A stretch of 32,961 nucleotides of DNA from Bacteroidota bacterium (GCA_027490055.1 JAIXYV010000043.1:1-32961), one strand, 5' to 3'. Positions 8,155 to 17,006 are shown, numbered from the stretch's first letter. The notes: generated by a model from the letters alone, not told the origin. Numbers and translations are program-made.

Positions 8155-9654
8155 ATGTCAGCCGGATTATTTTTTACCGTAATTATATGCTATTTCGCAG
8201 CCCTGATTGTCATTAGTAAAATCACCTCTCGCAAAGCCGATTCAGCATCCTATTTTATTGGCAATAAACAATCTCCCTGGTATCTGGTAGCTTTTGGTAT
8301 GCTTAGCGATTCACTAAGTGGTGTTACCTATATTTCTGTTCCAGGAGCAGTTCAGAAAGCTTCGCTTACCTACATGCAGGTGGTATTTGGTTATTTCCTC
8401 GGTTACTTCATTATCGTCTTCATTTTACTTCCTCTTTATTATCGATTAAACCTTGTTTCTATTTATTCTTATTTAAGACAAAGATTTGGCGCAAATGCTC
8501 AGAAGACAGGGTCATTCTATTTTTTAATATCAAGATTGCTAGGCGCAGGTGGACGTCTCATGCTGGCCATTGGTGTGATGCAAACATTTATTTTCGACTC
8601 CTACAACATTCCATTTGCACTGACAACTGCCATCTTTATCGGACTAATGCTGATATACACCTACAAAGGCGGCATCAAAACACTGGTGTATACCGATGCT
8701 TTCCAATCACTGTTTTTAATCCTCGGAGTGGTTCTGGCTATCTCTGCTATTGCTGGTCAGCTAAACATGGGCTTCACAGATATTGTCGCTGTTGTGAAAG
8801 ACGGACCAATGAGTAAAGTAATTGAAACCGATCCAATGAAAGCCAATTTCTGGGCCAAGCACATCATTGGTGGCGCGCTCTTTACAGTGGCTATGACAGG
8901 TCTGGATCAAAACATGATGCAAAAAAATCTGAGCATGAAATCGCTAAAAGATGCTCAGAAAAACATGATCTGGTTCAGTTTCGTTATGGTGCTGGTAAAC
9001 ATATTTTTCCTCTCTCTGGGTATACTTCTTTACCATTTTGCTTCTACTAAAGGGATTGCTTTACCAATGGAGAATGGCGCTGTACTTACAGATAAAGTTT
9101 TCCCTAACCTGGCACTTAACTATTTCGGAACCTTCACAGCACTGGCTTTCATCATCGGCTTAACGGCTGCCACTTTTAGTTCAGCAGATTCAGTGCTTGC
9201 TACACTAACAACCTCATTTTGCATCGACTTCCTGAATTTCGACAACAGAAAAGACATGAGCGATAACAAAAAGAAAAACATAAGGCATGCTGTGCATATT
9301 GGATTTGCCTTTGCTCTGTTAGCTGTAATACTTTACCTGAAATACATGCTTAGAGGCAGCACCACCATCGATTTAATCTTGTGGATGGCAACACTAACAT
9401 ACGGACCATTGATAGGCTTATTTACAGCAGGATTGTTTACTAAAATTAACTACAAAGACCAATGGATCCCATGGATATGTCTCATTTCTCCGATATTGAG
9501 TTATTTCCTGTCCATCAATAGCAAAGCCTTGTTAGGCGGTTATGTGTTCGGCAACGAATTAATACTAATAAATGGTTTAATCACTTTTGTGTTACTGCTG
9601 ACGCTTCAGAACAAGTCGGCCCACAACAAAGAAAACCCCATTTCTACAATCTAA
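8155..9654 (+). CDS. Sodium:solute symporter family (SSS/SSF) transporter
   Basis: A 499-residue polytopic inner-membrane protein with about 13 hydrophobic segments, the length and spread expected for the SSF family (TC 2.A.21). Family features seen are the N-terminal SDSLSGVTYISVPGA segment, the GGIKTLVYTDAFQS motif and the AATFSSADSVLATLTTSF segment that contributes to the Na+ site in this fold. Substrate cannot be read from sequence; homologues carry sugars, proline, pantothenate, iodide or sialic acid. The following L,D-transpeptidase-like gene starts within 30-55 nt on the same strand, so the two may be co-transcribed. A proline role through pruA is not supported by position. Confidence 0.88.
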   Translation: MSAGLFFTVIICYFAALIVISKITSRKADSASYFIGNKQSPWYLVAFGMLSDSLSGVTYISVPGAVQKASLTYMQVVFGYFLGYFIIVFILLPLYYRLNLVSIYSYLRQRFGANAQKTGSFYFLISRLLGAGGRLMLAIGVMQTFIFDSYNIPFALTTAIFIGLMLIYTYKGGIKTLVYTDAFQSLFLILGVVLAISAIAGQLNMGFTDIVAVVKDGPMSKVIETDPMKANFWAKHIIGGALFTVAMTGLDQNMMQKNLSMKSLKDAQKNMIWFSFVMVLVNIFFLSLGILLYHFASTKGIALPMENGAVLTDKVFPNLALNYFGTFTALAFIIGLTAATFSSADSVLATLTTSFCIDFLNFDNRKDMSDNKKKNIRHAVHIGFAFALLAVILYLKYMLRGSTTIDLILWMATLTYGPLIGLFTAGLFTKINYKDQWIPWICLISPILSYFLSINSKALLGGYVFGNELILINGLITFVLLLTLQNKSAHNKENPISTI

Positions 9655-9682
9655 TTTATCACTAATTTAATCTCTGCAATAA

Positions 9683-10372
9683 ATGGCATCAGCTTTGCGT
9701 TATAAAGGTATGAAACTTACCAGCATCATATGGATATTAGTGGCCATCCTGGTAGTGAATTTAAGTTTCACCTTTGCAGGTAGTGGGCCCGGACCAAAAA
9801 AAGTTTACCGCGACACCATCTATCGTTACGGTACCAAAACCAAACCCGCAACTCCTGTTGTTCCTGTAGTAAAAGCCAAAACAAGTCCCGCTGCTCCTGC
9901 CCTTCCCAAGCTTCCAGAAATTGCCGAAGAAGACAGAATCATCGCTATTACTGCGGACATTAAAAAATTTGTGGTTAAAAAATCTGCTCAAAAACTTTAT
10001 GTCTACTTTGCAGATACATTTAAAGTCTTCAGAATCTCTTTAGGCGCTAACCCTGTTGGTCATAAACAAAAACAAGGCGACAATAAAACACCTGAAGGTA
10101 AATATACCATTACCTATAAAAATCCTCAAAGTCGCGGACACCGCTCTTTAAAAATTTCATACCCTAACGATCAGGACCGCGAAAACGCTCGTAAGGCTGG
10201 TGTTAATCCGGGAGGTGATATTTTTATTCACGGACTTTGGTGGCCAACACAAGACCCAAAGACTCATTGGAAAGATAACTGGACCCGTGGCTGCATCGCT
10301 GTTAACAATAGCGAAATTGAAGAAATTTTTGAGCACACCCTTACCAGTACCGATATCATTATTCAGCCTTAA
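9683..10372 (+). CDS. L,D-transpeptidase family protein (YkuD domain)
   Basis: A 229-residue protein exported or anchored by an N-terminal hydrophobic segment (about residues 11-32). A Pro/Val/Lys-rich linker (about 55-80) leads to a YkuD catalytic domain (about 96-228). The catalytic motif is present: His183 in FIHGLW and the nucleophile Cys204 in WTRGCIAVNN. Such enzymes form or remodel peptidoglycan cross-links in the periplasm, or attach proteins to peptidoglycan; this short single-domain form is closest to ErfK/YafK-like members, whose exact role is uncertain. The ATG at 9710 (MKLTSIIWILV) is an equally good start: it gives a cleaner signal sequence and has AAAGG just upstream. The stop is 3 bp from the convergent gene. 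Confidence 0.88.
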   Translation: MASALRYKGMKLTSIIWILVAILVVNLSFTFAGSGPGPKKVYRDTIYRYGTKTKPATPVVPVVKAKTSPAAPALPKLPEIAEEDRIIAITADIKKFVVKKSAQKLYVYFADTFKVFRISLGANPVGHKQKQGDNKTPEGKYTITYKNPQSRGHRSLKISYPNDQDRENARKAGVNPGGDIFIHGLWWPTQDPKTHWKDNWTRGCIAVNNSEIEEIFEHTLTSTDIIIQP

Positions 10373-10375
10373 GGC

Positions 10376-10795
10376 TTACATAATGGCGCACTTCGAATTG
10401 ATCATTTCAACTAATTTGTCAAGATCATCCGGATTGTCTAAATAAGATTTCTGAAAAGAAATAATCTCGCCACTAAGGGCTAATTTAAAATTGATTTCAT
10501 ACAACTGATGATTCACCTTTTCTATCTGACTCCACTGAATGCTCTTGGCTTGCTGAAATAAATTAAAGCAATAGCGCATGCCTTCATCATCCAGAATCAG
10601 AAAACATTGCTTAGAAAATAACCCTAGTTTCAATTTCTTTAATAAAAGATAGGAACCTGCAAGCAAAGGAAATATTAAAAAGCTGTACCAGTAAATTTTA
10701 GGATAGAAAGCAATACTCACAAATAATCCAAAAATTGCAAAGGCTGCAATTAGTGGGGCTTCCGATTTCGCACGATCAATTTTAAAAATATGCAT
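10376..10795 (-). CDS. Small membrane protein with PH-like cytosolic domain, unknown function
   Basis: 139 residues. Two adjacent hydrophobic segments (about residues 15-33 and 36-52) form a membrane hairpin. They are followed by a soluble beta-rich stretch with SIQWSQIEKVN and a C-terminal helix rich in Asp/Leu. That order resembles bacterial PH-domain/YcxB-like membrane proteins, but I do not recognise the family firmly. It follows prmC on the same strand after 18 bp and is probably co-transcribed with it. Nothing suggests a role in release-factor methylation; the link is likely positional. Confidence 0.7.
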   Translation of the reverse strand: MHIFKIDRAKSEAPLIAAFAIFGLFVSIAFYPKIYWYSFLIFPLLAGSYLLLKKLKLGLFSKQCFLILDDEGMRYCFNLFQQAKSIQWSQIEKVNHQLYEINFKLALSGEIISFQKSYLDNPDDLDKLVEMINSKCAIM

Positions 10796-10813
10796 CGCCG
10801 CAAAATTAATGCT

Positions 10814-11647
10814 TTATCTTGTAATCCGGGCAAACCGAATTTTTCCATGCATGTCTTTTCCGGTCTTAATTTTATAGCCTCTTTGTGTGCAATATTCCTC
10901 TAAGCCCCCTACTGTCAAAGGATTCAACTCAAAATATATCTCCGGAAATTGACCTTCTGAAAACACTTCAATAACTTTTTTATAAAACAACAAAGTGTCT
11001 GCATCGTCTACAAACAAAGCCAGATGAGGCTCGTAATTCATCACATTGGGAGTCATCAATTCAGATTCCTCTCTGCCAATATAAGGGGGATTGCAAATCA
11101 CCATATCTGGCCAGGTTGCTTCCCAGGCAGTGTTTAGAATATCATGATGCAACCAGTGAATTCTGTTGTTGCCAAAAATTTCCTGTTCGCTGCCAGCCGC
11201 CATTTTAAGCGCATCATCAGAAACATCCGATGCATACACCTGCCAGCGTTCTGATTGAGCCCTCATGTACAAAGCAATGCAACCACTTCCGGTGCAAATA
11301 TCTGCCACTACGCCCGGGCTAAGTGAAGTATTTTCCTTCATCCATTCCAACAACTCCTCTGTCTCTGGTCGCGGTATCAATACACTGGAATTGACCTTTA
11401 TTCGCATACCACCAAAATATTCGTACCCTATCAGGTGCTGCACAGGTGCCCCTGCCATTAAACTTTGAAGACTTTGATTGAGATGGTCTTCCCTTTCAAA
11501 TACCTCATCAGCCTGCAGTATTAACTGGGTTTTGGTAATAGTATAAATCTCGTTGAAGAGCGACAATGCAATAGCATCAGCCTCAGCTTCGGAATAAATT
11601 TCTCTGAGCTTTTTACGGGTAAATTGGTAAGCTTCTTTGATTGTCAA
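10814..11647 (-). CDS. prmC: Release factor glutamine methyltransferase PrmC (HemK)
   Basis: A 277-residue cytoplasmic enzyme that uses S-adenosylmethionine to methylate the GGQ glutamine of peptide chain release factors. The N-terminal helical domain (about 1-75) precedes a Rossmann methyltransferase domain with PRPETEELL at 92-100, the SAM-binding DICTGSGC at 116-123 and the substrate motif NPPY at 186-189. Length fits the family. The reading frame has no ATG at its beginning: it starts with TTG at 11647, or ATT one codon upstream. A -7-like box (AAACTTTG on the minus strand) sits 8 nt before it, implying a very short leader. It is divergent from ribD with nearly touching promoters. Confidence 0.93.
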   Translation of the reverse strand: MTIKEAYQFTRKKLREIYSEAEADAIALSLFNEIYTITKTQLILQADEVFEREDHLNQSLQSLMAGAPVQHLIGYEYFGGMRIKVNSSVLIPRPETEELLEWMKENTSLSPGVVADICTGSGCIALYMRAQSERWQVYASDVSDDALKMAAGSEQEIFGNNRIHWLHHDILNTAWEATWPDMVICNPPYIGREESELMTPNVMNYEPHLALFVDDADTLLFYKKVIEVFSEGQFPEIYFELNPLTVGGLEEYCTQRGYKIKTGKDMHGKIRFARITR

Positions 11648-11655
11648 AATGTCTG

Positions 11656-11675
11656 CAAAGTTTTAAGTATTTTTG
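11656..11675. promoter_or_regulatory. Back-to-back -7 boxes of prmC (-) and ribD (+)
   Basis: On the plus strand TATTTTTG at 11668-11675 is an exact TAnnTTTG for ribD. On the minus strand AAACTTTG at 11663-11656 is a one-mismatch box for prmC. The two core elements are separated by four base pairs, so two polymerases could hardly occupy them together. This placement puts the ribD transcription start near 11680, downstream of the TTG at 11641, and excludes that TTG as start codon. Confidence 0.5.
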
Positions 11676-11703
11676 CAGAATAACAACTACAGACGAAAAA
11701 TAC

Positions 11704-12702
11704 ATGCAGATGTGTCTGAATCAGGCCCAAAAAGGCTTCGGACATGTTTCCCCCAATCCTATGGTGGGCTGCGTAATCGTGCACAATGATCAGGTTGTTT
11801 CTGCCTCTTATCATAAAATCTTTGGGGGACCGCATGCCGAAGTGAATGCCATTCACCAGATGGATGCTCATGATATTCTCAAAGATTCTACAGTATATGT
11901 TAGTTTAGAACCTTGTGCCCACTTCGGAAAAACACCTCCATGCGCTTCACTTTTGATCGACAAGCAAGTGAAGAAAGTGGTGATCGCCACAACTGACCCA
12001 TATGCTGAAGTGTCTGGAAAAGGTATTCAAATGCTCAAAGACGCCGGAATTGAAGTGGTGTGTGGCGTTCTTGAAAAAGAAGCACAACAACTGAACAGAA
12101 GGTTTTTTGTCAACCAGACCCAAAAGCGCCCCTATGTCATCTTAAAATGGGCGGAATCTAAAGATGGATTTATTGGCAACGACACTGTCAAACAAATATC
12201 TGGCACAGAGGCACAAACCCTGCTGCATCGCTGGCGCTCAGAAGAAGATGCCTTTATGGTTGGCACTAATACGCTTATCAAAGACAATCCTCAATTGAAT
12301 ACCCGCTTATTCAAAGGCAAAGATCCAATTAGAATTGCTATTGACTTTCAATTGCGTTCAAAAGAAATGCCTTTGCATTTCTTCGAACCTGGTCAGAACA
12401 CTATCCTATTGAACGGTCATAAAGAAAGCAAAGAAAACCAGATAAACTTTGTAAAGATTGAAGACGCTTCTATTTCATCCATACTTAAAAAGTTGCATGA
12501 ACTCAAAATAGGCAGTCTGGTAGTTGAAGGCGGCGCCAGACTAATCAACAGCTTTATTGAGGCTGGTGTCTATGATGAAGTCAGGATCTTTAGTTCAAAA
12601 ACGCTTAAACTTAACACTGGTATTGCTGCTCCAGATTTAATAGTACCCGCCGCTCAGGTCAGTGATCTGGGAGATGATATTTTAACGGTATTTAAAAGAT
12701 AA
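11704..12702 (+). CDS. ribD: Bifunctional riboflavin biosynthesis deaminase/reductase RibD
   Basis: RibD deaminates the pyrimidine product of GTP cyclohydrolase II and then reduces its ribosyl side chain, two successive steps of riboflavin synthesis. The N-terminal zinc deaminase domain has the HAEVNA and PCAHFGKTPPC zinc/catalytic motifs; the C-terminal reductase domain begins near WAESKDGFIG and includes VVEGGARLINSF. The first ATG is 11704, giving 332 residues, but the in-frame codons just before it encode TTTDEKY, matching the (D)E-x-Y-M start of RibD proteins such as E. coli's. Translation may therefore begin at the ATA at 11680, four bases after the -7 box. The stop overlaps the yigZ start by one base. 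Confidence 0.94.
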   Translation: MQMCLNQAQKGFGHVSPNPMVGCVIVHNDQVVSASYHKIFGGPHAEVNAIHQMDAHDILKDSTVYVSLEPCAHFGKTPPCASLLIDKQVKKVVIATTDPYAEVSGKGIQMLKDAGIEVVCGVLEKEAQQLNRRFFVNQTQKRPYVILKWAESKDGFIGNDTVKQISGTEAQTLLHRWRSEEDAFMVGTNTLIKDNPQLNTRLFKGKDPIRIAIDFQLRSKEMPLHFFEPGQNTILLNGHKESKENQINFVKIEDASISSILKKLHELKIGSLVVEGGARLINSFIEAGVYDEVRIFSSKTLKLNTGIAAPDLIVPAAQVSDLGDDILTVFKR

Positions 12703-13316
12703 TGCTTTTCAGCGACTCCTATATTACCATTACTGAAAAGGCCCAGTTACTCTATAAATCTAAAGGCAGTAAGTTCTTTGCCTTTGCCTTTCCTATACAG
12801 AAGGAATCTGAAATAAAAGCCATTATTGCTGAACTGAAAATGCAATATCCTGATGCCACTCATCATTGCTATGCCTATGTGCTGGGCATGGATAAAAGTG
12901 CTTTCAGAGCCAACGATGACGGAGAACCATCGGGTACTGCCGGGAAACCAATCCTGAGACAAATTCAGAAAATGGAACTGACCAATACGCTGGTTGTGGT
13001 AGTCCGCTATTTTGGTGGAACACTTTTAGGTGTTAACGGACTCATCGAAGCCTATGGTGAATCGGCAGCGGAAGTCCTTAAAATATGCCCCGTTAAGACT
13101 CATGAAATAACTGAAAAATATGTACTGAGCTGCGACTTCGGCGAAGAGAAAGATATTTACAGAGTGTGTAAACAATTTCAACTGCAAACCGTCATACAGC
13201 ACGACCCATCGTGCTTTTCTGCAGAAATTAAAATACCTTTGCGTATAGTCGCCCCTTTTAAGGCGGCTATCAAGGATTTATACCATCTAAGAATACAATA
13301 TACAGGCATAGAATGA
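12702..13316 (+). CDS. yigZ: YigZ/IMPACT family protein
   Basis: A 204-residue cytoplasmic protein of the conserved YigZ (UPF0029/IMPACT) family. The N-terminal IMPACT domain has the signature DDGEPSGTAGKPIL and the neighbouring VVVVRYFGGTLLGVNGLIEAYG segment; the remaining ~75 residues form the DUF1949-like ferredoxin-fold domain. Eukaryotic IMPACT regulates the Gcn2 kinase; the bacterial function is not established, although a nucleic-acid or ribosome-related role has been suggested. The ATG overlaps the ribD stop (TAATG) and its own stop overlaps the next start by 4 bp, so all three genes are translationally coupled in one operon. Confidence 0.93.
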   Translation: MLFSDSYITITEKAQLLYKSKGSKFFAFAFPIQKESEIKAIIAELKMQYPDATHHCYAYVLGMDKSAFRANDDGEPSGTAGKPILRQIQKMELTNTLVVVVRYFGGTLLGVNGLIEAYGESAAEVLKICPVKTHEITEKYVLSCDFGEEKDIYRVCKQFQLQTVIQHDPSCFSAEIKIPLRIVAPFKAAIKDLYHLRIQYTGIE

Positions 13317-15724
13317 AGTTTTTCAAAGGCATACTACTTATCATTTTGTTCACAGGTGTCAACTCGTTTGCACAAATCAATGATTACTTCAATATCAAAG
13401 ATGTAAAAACCTACCGTTTTGATCACCTGAACATTCAAACAGACAAGGATATTGCGACATTTACCTCTGGCATTAATGATTATAATTTCATTGAAGCTTT
13501 AAAAATAAACAACACACTTAACCTCAACCAATGCCTCTCTGTTATTAGACAGTGTTACGGTTTAAAGGAAATCAATCTGATCGATTATCACGGTCCTTTT
13601 AATGAACAAACTTTTGATTCTTGTGCCGATATTGAAATCCTGCACCTCAGCATCTCCGAAGAAAAACTGGATCAGTTACAATTTCTGAGAGACCTGCCTA
13701 AGCTTCAAACACTCTTCTTATACATCATCGGAAAACCTGAATCTACGGTTGCCTTAAATAAATTGCCAAGTTTAAGAGAACTTCATATTATCGGCGATTT
13801 TCTGCCTGCAGATTTAAATGCTATTGCGACCATCGTTACCAATAATCAAGGACAACTGAAGCAATTTGGCCTAAGCGTAGACAGAGTGACTGATCTGCCG
13901 CCTGGAATTACCTCTCTTAAAATGTTGGACAAGCTGATTCTTTATGATAATTTGTCTGTATTTACCAATAAGGGCATTGACGATTTAAGTGAAGAAAAAA
14001 TCAGCATCATGTTTGATCTGTTTTCGGATTTAGTAAGTGCTGTGGCTATTACCTATTGCTCGAACAATGGTTCGCTTAGCGATTACGAGCGCGACTTCCT
14101 GCAAAATCTCTATAAAGGAGAACTGGTTGCTCAGCAGGCATCCGAAACTGATGTTGTCGCTGAAGATGGGTTTACTATTCCATTTAAAAAAGAATTTATC
14201 CCTGATTTTCCGGTAACGCCCGAATTCAATTCGCCCTATTCTTCAATCCGACCAGCGGAAGAGATATTCGTCATCAATCCGGGTAACAATTCTATATTGC
14301 ACACCCAAAGCGGACTATCGGTTAGCATCCCAGCCGGCAGTTTTATTAACGAGAATAGCGAACCTATTAAAGATCCGGTCTACATCAGAATTATTCAAAT
14401 CAACAAGCCAACAGAATTGTTGTTTGCTGGTTTAAATATGGCAAATAGCGGCAATCAGTTTACCAATCAGTTTCTATTTAATATTCAGGCCACGGCCGAA
14501 AAAAGTGCTGCGCGCTTAAAAGAAGGCTATCAGATGAAAGTCAATATGCCTGTTGCTGCCGACAGCGCCATTGCTCACTTCTACGACTACGAATCATCCA
14601 CCTGGCAAAACCTGAATTTCTATAACGAAATCTTCGCGGGCAATTTCGAGCCGATCGATTTCCATAAAATGGCTTCTTCAGCTTCAACTCAATCTCTGTA
14701 CTTATTTGATACTGCTAGTTTTGACAACAGATTCAGAAGCAGTCATGCTACTTACCTTAACGACAAAGACAATAAAAGTCAGTTGTTATTTAAAAATAAA
14801 GCCTTTTACAGCGACCTTGACAGAACATGGACCCGAACTTACAACCAAAGCGGTAAACTGAGCGGAATTCGCATAAAAAAGGGCAAATCCTACATAAAAA
14901 TCCAAAAGGTTATCCCTAAAGAGAGAAACAAAGCCAGACAGTACTTTAAATTACTGGATAAAACAGAACAGAATATATTCCCTGAGCTGAAAGCTTTCGG
15001 CAAACTGAACTTTAATGTTCCTGTCAATACAGACAACAAGAAAGAATTCAATGACAATTACATTCGCAATGTCAAATACAACGATGTTAGAATAAGTTAT
15101 AACAGAGGTAAAGACTATTGTGAAATTCTGCTTAAAACCAATGAAGGCTACCGAAAACTAATTGCTTACATCACCGATTCAGACAATAAAGATATCATTA
15201 AAAAACAACTGAAGAAGTTCAATAAATGCTATGATAAATACCTGAAAATTGTCGGCAAAAAAAGAGTGGAATTTAATGCGCTTAACCAAATAAGATTTCA
15301 GGAGTTCAGACAGTATACCAATGAAAAGACGACGCTTCTCGAAAAGAACGGACAATATCCTGAATTAAAGATTCATCAGTTAGGCACTTTCGGCCTGTTC
15401 TACTCGCAGACACCTGTCTTTAATACATCCCTGATTGCTCAGTATACCGACCAAAAAGGTCTGCCAATAGATATCAAAAATATCTACATGATTGACAACC
15501 GATACAATACAATCTTTAGAATACAGGTTGGCAATCTGAATTTCGAACCTAATAACTGCGATTATATCATTGCAACAGATTACTCTGGCAACCTATACTA
15601 CGCCAATAAAAATGATATACTGGCATCTGCCATCTCGAATAATTCGCTGATCTATATTAAGCTTAAGAAAGTATCTTCTAATGTGAGTGATATCAATACT
15701 TTCAACAATATCCTGAAGAATTAA
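13313..15724 (+). CDS. Large exported protein with LRR-like N-terminus and beta-rich middle domain, unknown function
   Basis: 803 residues starting with a signal peptide (MKFFKGILLIILFTGVNSFA). Residues about 85-220 contain leucine-rich repeat-like spacing (IEILHLSISEE, LPKLQTLFLY, LPSLRELHII, SLKMLDKLILY). Residues about 320-430 (FVINPGNNSILHTQSG, then VSIPAGSF) resemble a beta-sandwich module common in Bacteroidota surface proteins that has a ZU5-like look. The remaining C-terminal half is rich in Lys, Asn and Tyr and unrecognised. No catalytic motif or T9SS sorting domain is seen. It is coupled to yigZ by an ATGA overlap, an unexpected partner for riboflavin synthesis. Its stop codon shares a TTAA with the convergent gene. 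Confidence 0.8.
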   Translation: MKFFKGILLIILFTGVNSFAQINDYFNIKDVKTYRFDHLNIQTDKDIATFTSGINDYNFIEALKINNTLNLNQCLSVIRQCYGLKEINLIDYHGPFNEQTFDSCADIEILHLSISEEKLDQLQFLRDLPKLQTLFLYIIGKPESTVALNKLPSLRELHIIGDFLPADLNAIATIVTNNQGQLKQFGLSVDRVTDLPPGITSLKMLDKLILYDNLSVFTNKGIDDLSEEKISIMFDLFSDLVSAVAITYCSNNGSLSDYERDFLQNLYKGELVAQQASETDVVAEDGFTIPFKKEFIPDFPVTPEFNSPYSSIRPAEEIFVINPGNNSILHTQSGLSVSIPAGSFINENSEPIKDPVYIRIIQINKPTELLFAGLNMANSGNQFTNQFLFNIQATAEKSAARLKEGYQMKVNMPVAADSAIAHFYDYESSTWQNLNFYNEIFAGNFEPIDFHKMASSASTQSLYLFDTASFDNRFRSSHATYLNDKDNKSQLLFKNKAFYSDLDRTWTRTYNQSGKLSGIRIKKGKSYIKIQKVIPKERNKARQYFKLLDKTEQNIFPELKAFGKLNFNVPVNTDNKKEFNDNYIRNVKYNDVRISYNRGKDYCEILLKTNEGYRKLIAYITDSDNKDIIKKQLKKFNKCYDKYLKIVGKKRVEFNALNQIRFQEFRQYTNEKTTLLEKNGQYPELKIHQLGTFGLFYSQTPVFNTSLIAQYTDQKGLPIDIKNIYMIDNRYNTIFRIQVGNLNFEPNNCDYIIATDYSGNLYYANKNDILASAISNNSLIYIKLKKVSSNVSDINTFNNILKN

Positions 15725-17001
15725 AGGTTAATGCTCACTCTGATAATTTCAGAGGAAATTCCATTGTATTCAACCTTTATCATGTAAGAGCCAGAGCTAA
15801 CATCTTCTAATATTACCCTTGCTTCGCCTTTTAACTCATCCAGTGTACTGGTATAAACTGTTCTTCCGGCATTATCCATAACAATTACAACGGGTGCCGG
15901 AATTGATGGATCTTCAGAGGTAACATTGTAATAGAAGAAAAAGGTATTATTCGCCGGATTAGGGAATGTTTGCCCAAGTTCAATCTTGCACTGTTCTGCC
16001 CCTTTGGCATTAATCACTTCGCGTTTTTTTACTGGCAAAGTGGTAGAGATATCTTTTAAGACTGTTTCGCTATTCTTAATCTGAGCCGACTGAGCTTTGA
16101 AATTACTGATATCAAAAACAGGGTACATTCTGGCAGTATCTGAGGCATTAAACGATGTGAAATATAAATCATTTTTATTCCAAACAGATTCTGATAGAAC
16201 TACTGCCATCAATCCTGCCTTTTCAGCGAATCTAACCTGGGTGATATTTAACTGCGATTCAAATGTTTTGACCAGATAAATTGCTGGATCAAAATCTTCA
16301 GTCAGACTTCCGCGTTTTCTGCAAAACAACAAATTTGGAAAATCATCATTGGTAAAATAATACACTAATCCATCATTGTTCAAAATCCCCATTTCACGTT
16401 TTGTACTTGAAATAGTTGCAATAAAGGTATAAACATTATCTCCGGTTTTAGCATACTCGCACATGGTCGTATTGCCACTTAAATTAACATAAGCATACAT
16501 GCGACTCATATCTGCAGAAAAACTTAAATAGGACAACGGAACTTTAACTGAAGTACCATGATTGATTTCAATAAGTTCGGCATTTCCGAAATCAGTTCTG
16601 GAACCCTCGATAGAACGGCACTTGTAGAGTTTATCCTGACTGATAAAATACAACTCATTTTTATCCTGACTCAAATAGCAGGAACGAATGCGATCTTTGA
16701 AATTACTAATTGTTAGAGGCACCGGAACGGTCCATTTTCCTGTAGATGCTTCCCGCTGAGAGTAGAATAGCCAGTCGTATGACTGATCATGCGTAAAATA
16801 CAAATCCAGACCATCTGCTGAAATAAAAGGATAAGACTCCGTCTTACAACGCTCGTTAAATTCGAATGGCGTTAGCTCCCTGGTGTTAAAAATCAGATTT
16901 TCACAATCGCTTTGCGCCTTACTTTCAAGCGCAGTATTCTGAGCATTTGCAGAACTAAAAATAAGGACAGAAAGAATAAAGCAAAGTCGTTTTATCTTCA
17001 T
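15721..17001 (-). CDS. Secreted T9SS cargo protein with PD40/beta-propeller-like body
   Basis: 426 residues from the ATG at 17001 (MKIKRLCFILSVLIFSSANAQ is a signal peptide). A GTG two codons upstream is in frame but overlaps the -7 box, so the ATG is preferred. The body (about 45-300) has repeats of the form YPFISADGLDLYFTH, SQDKNELYFISQDKLYKC and FSADMSRMYAYV, typical of PD40/WD40-like propellers. The last ~85 residues (IELGQTFPNPANN through GSYMIKVEYNG to the end) form a Por_secre_tail-type A sorting domain, so the protein should pass the outer membrane by type IX secretion and be anchored or released there. Ligand or function is unknown. Its stop codon overlaps that of the convergent operon. 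Confidence 0.85.
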   Translation of the reverse strand: MKIKRLCFILSVLIFSSANAQNTALESKAQSDCENLIFNTRELTPFEFNERCKTESYPFISADGLDLYFTHDQSYDWLFYSQREASTGKWTVPVPLTISNFKDRIRSCYLSQDKNELYFISQDKLYKCRSIEGSRTDFGNAELIEINHGTSVKVPLSYLSFSADMSRMYAYVNLSGNTTMCEYAKTGDNVYTFIATISSTKREMGILNNDGLVYYFTNDDFPNLLFCRKRGSLTEDFDPAIYLVKTFESQLNITQVRFAEKAGLMAVVLSESVWNKNDLYFTSFNASDTARMYPVFDISNFKAQSAQIKNSETVLKDISTTLPVKKREVINAKGAEQCKIELGQTFPNPANNTFFFYYNVTSEDPSIPAPVVIVMDNAGRTVYTSTLDELKGEARVILEDVSSGSYMIKVEYNGISSEIIRVSINL

Positions 17002-17006
17002 AGGCA

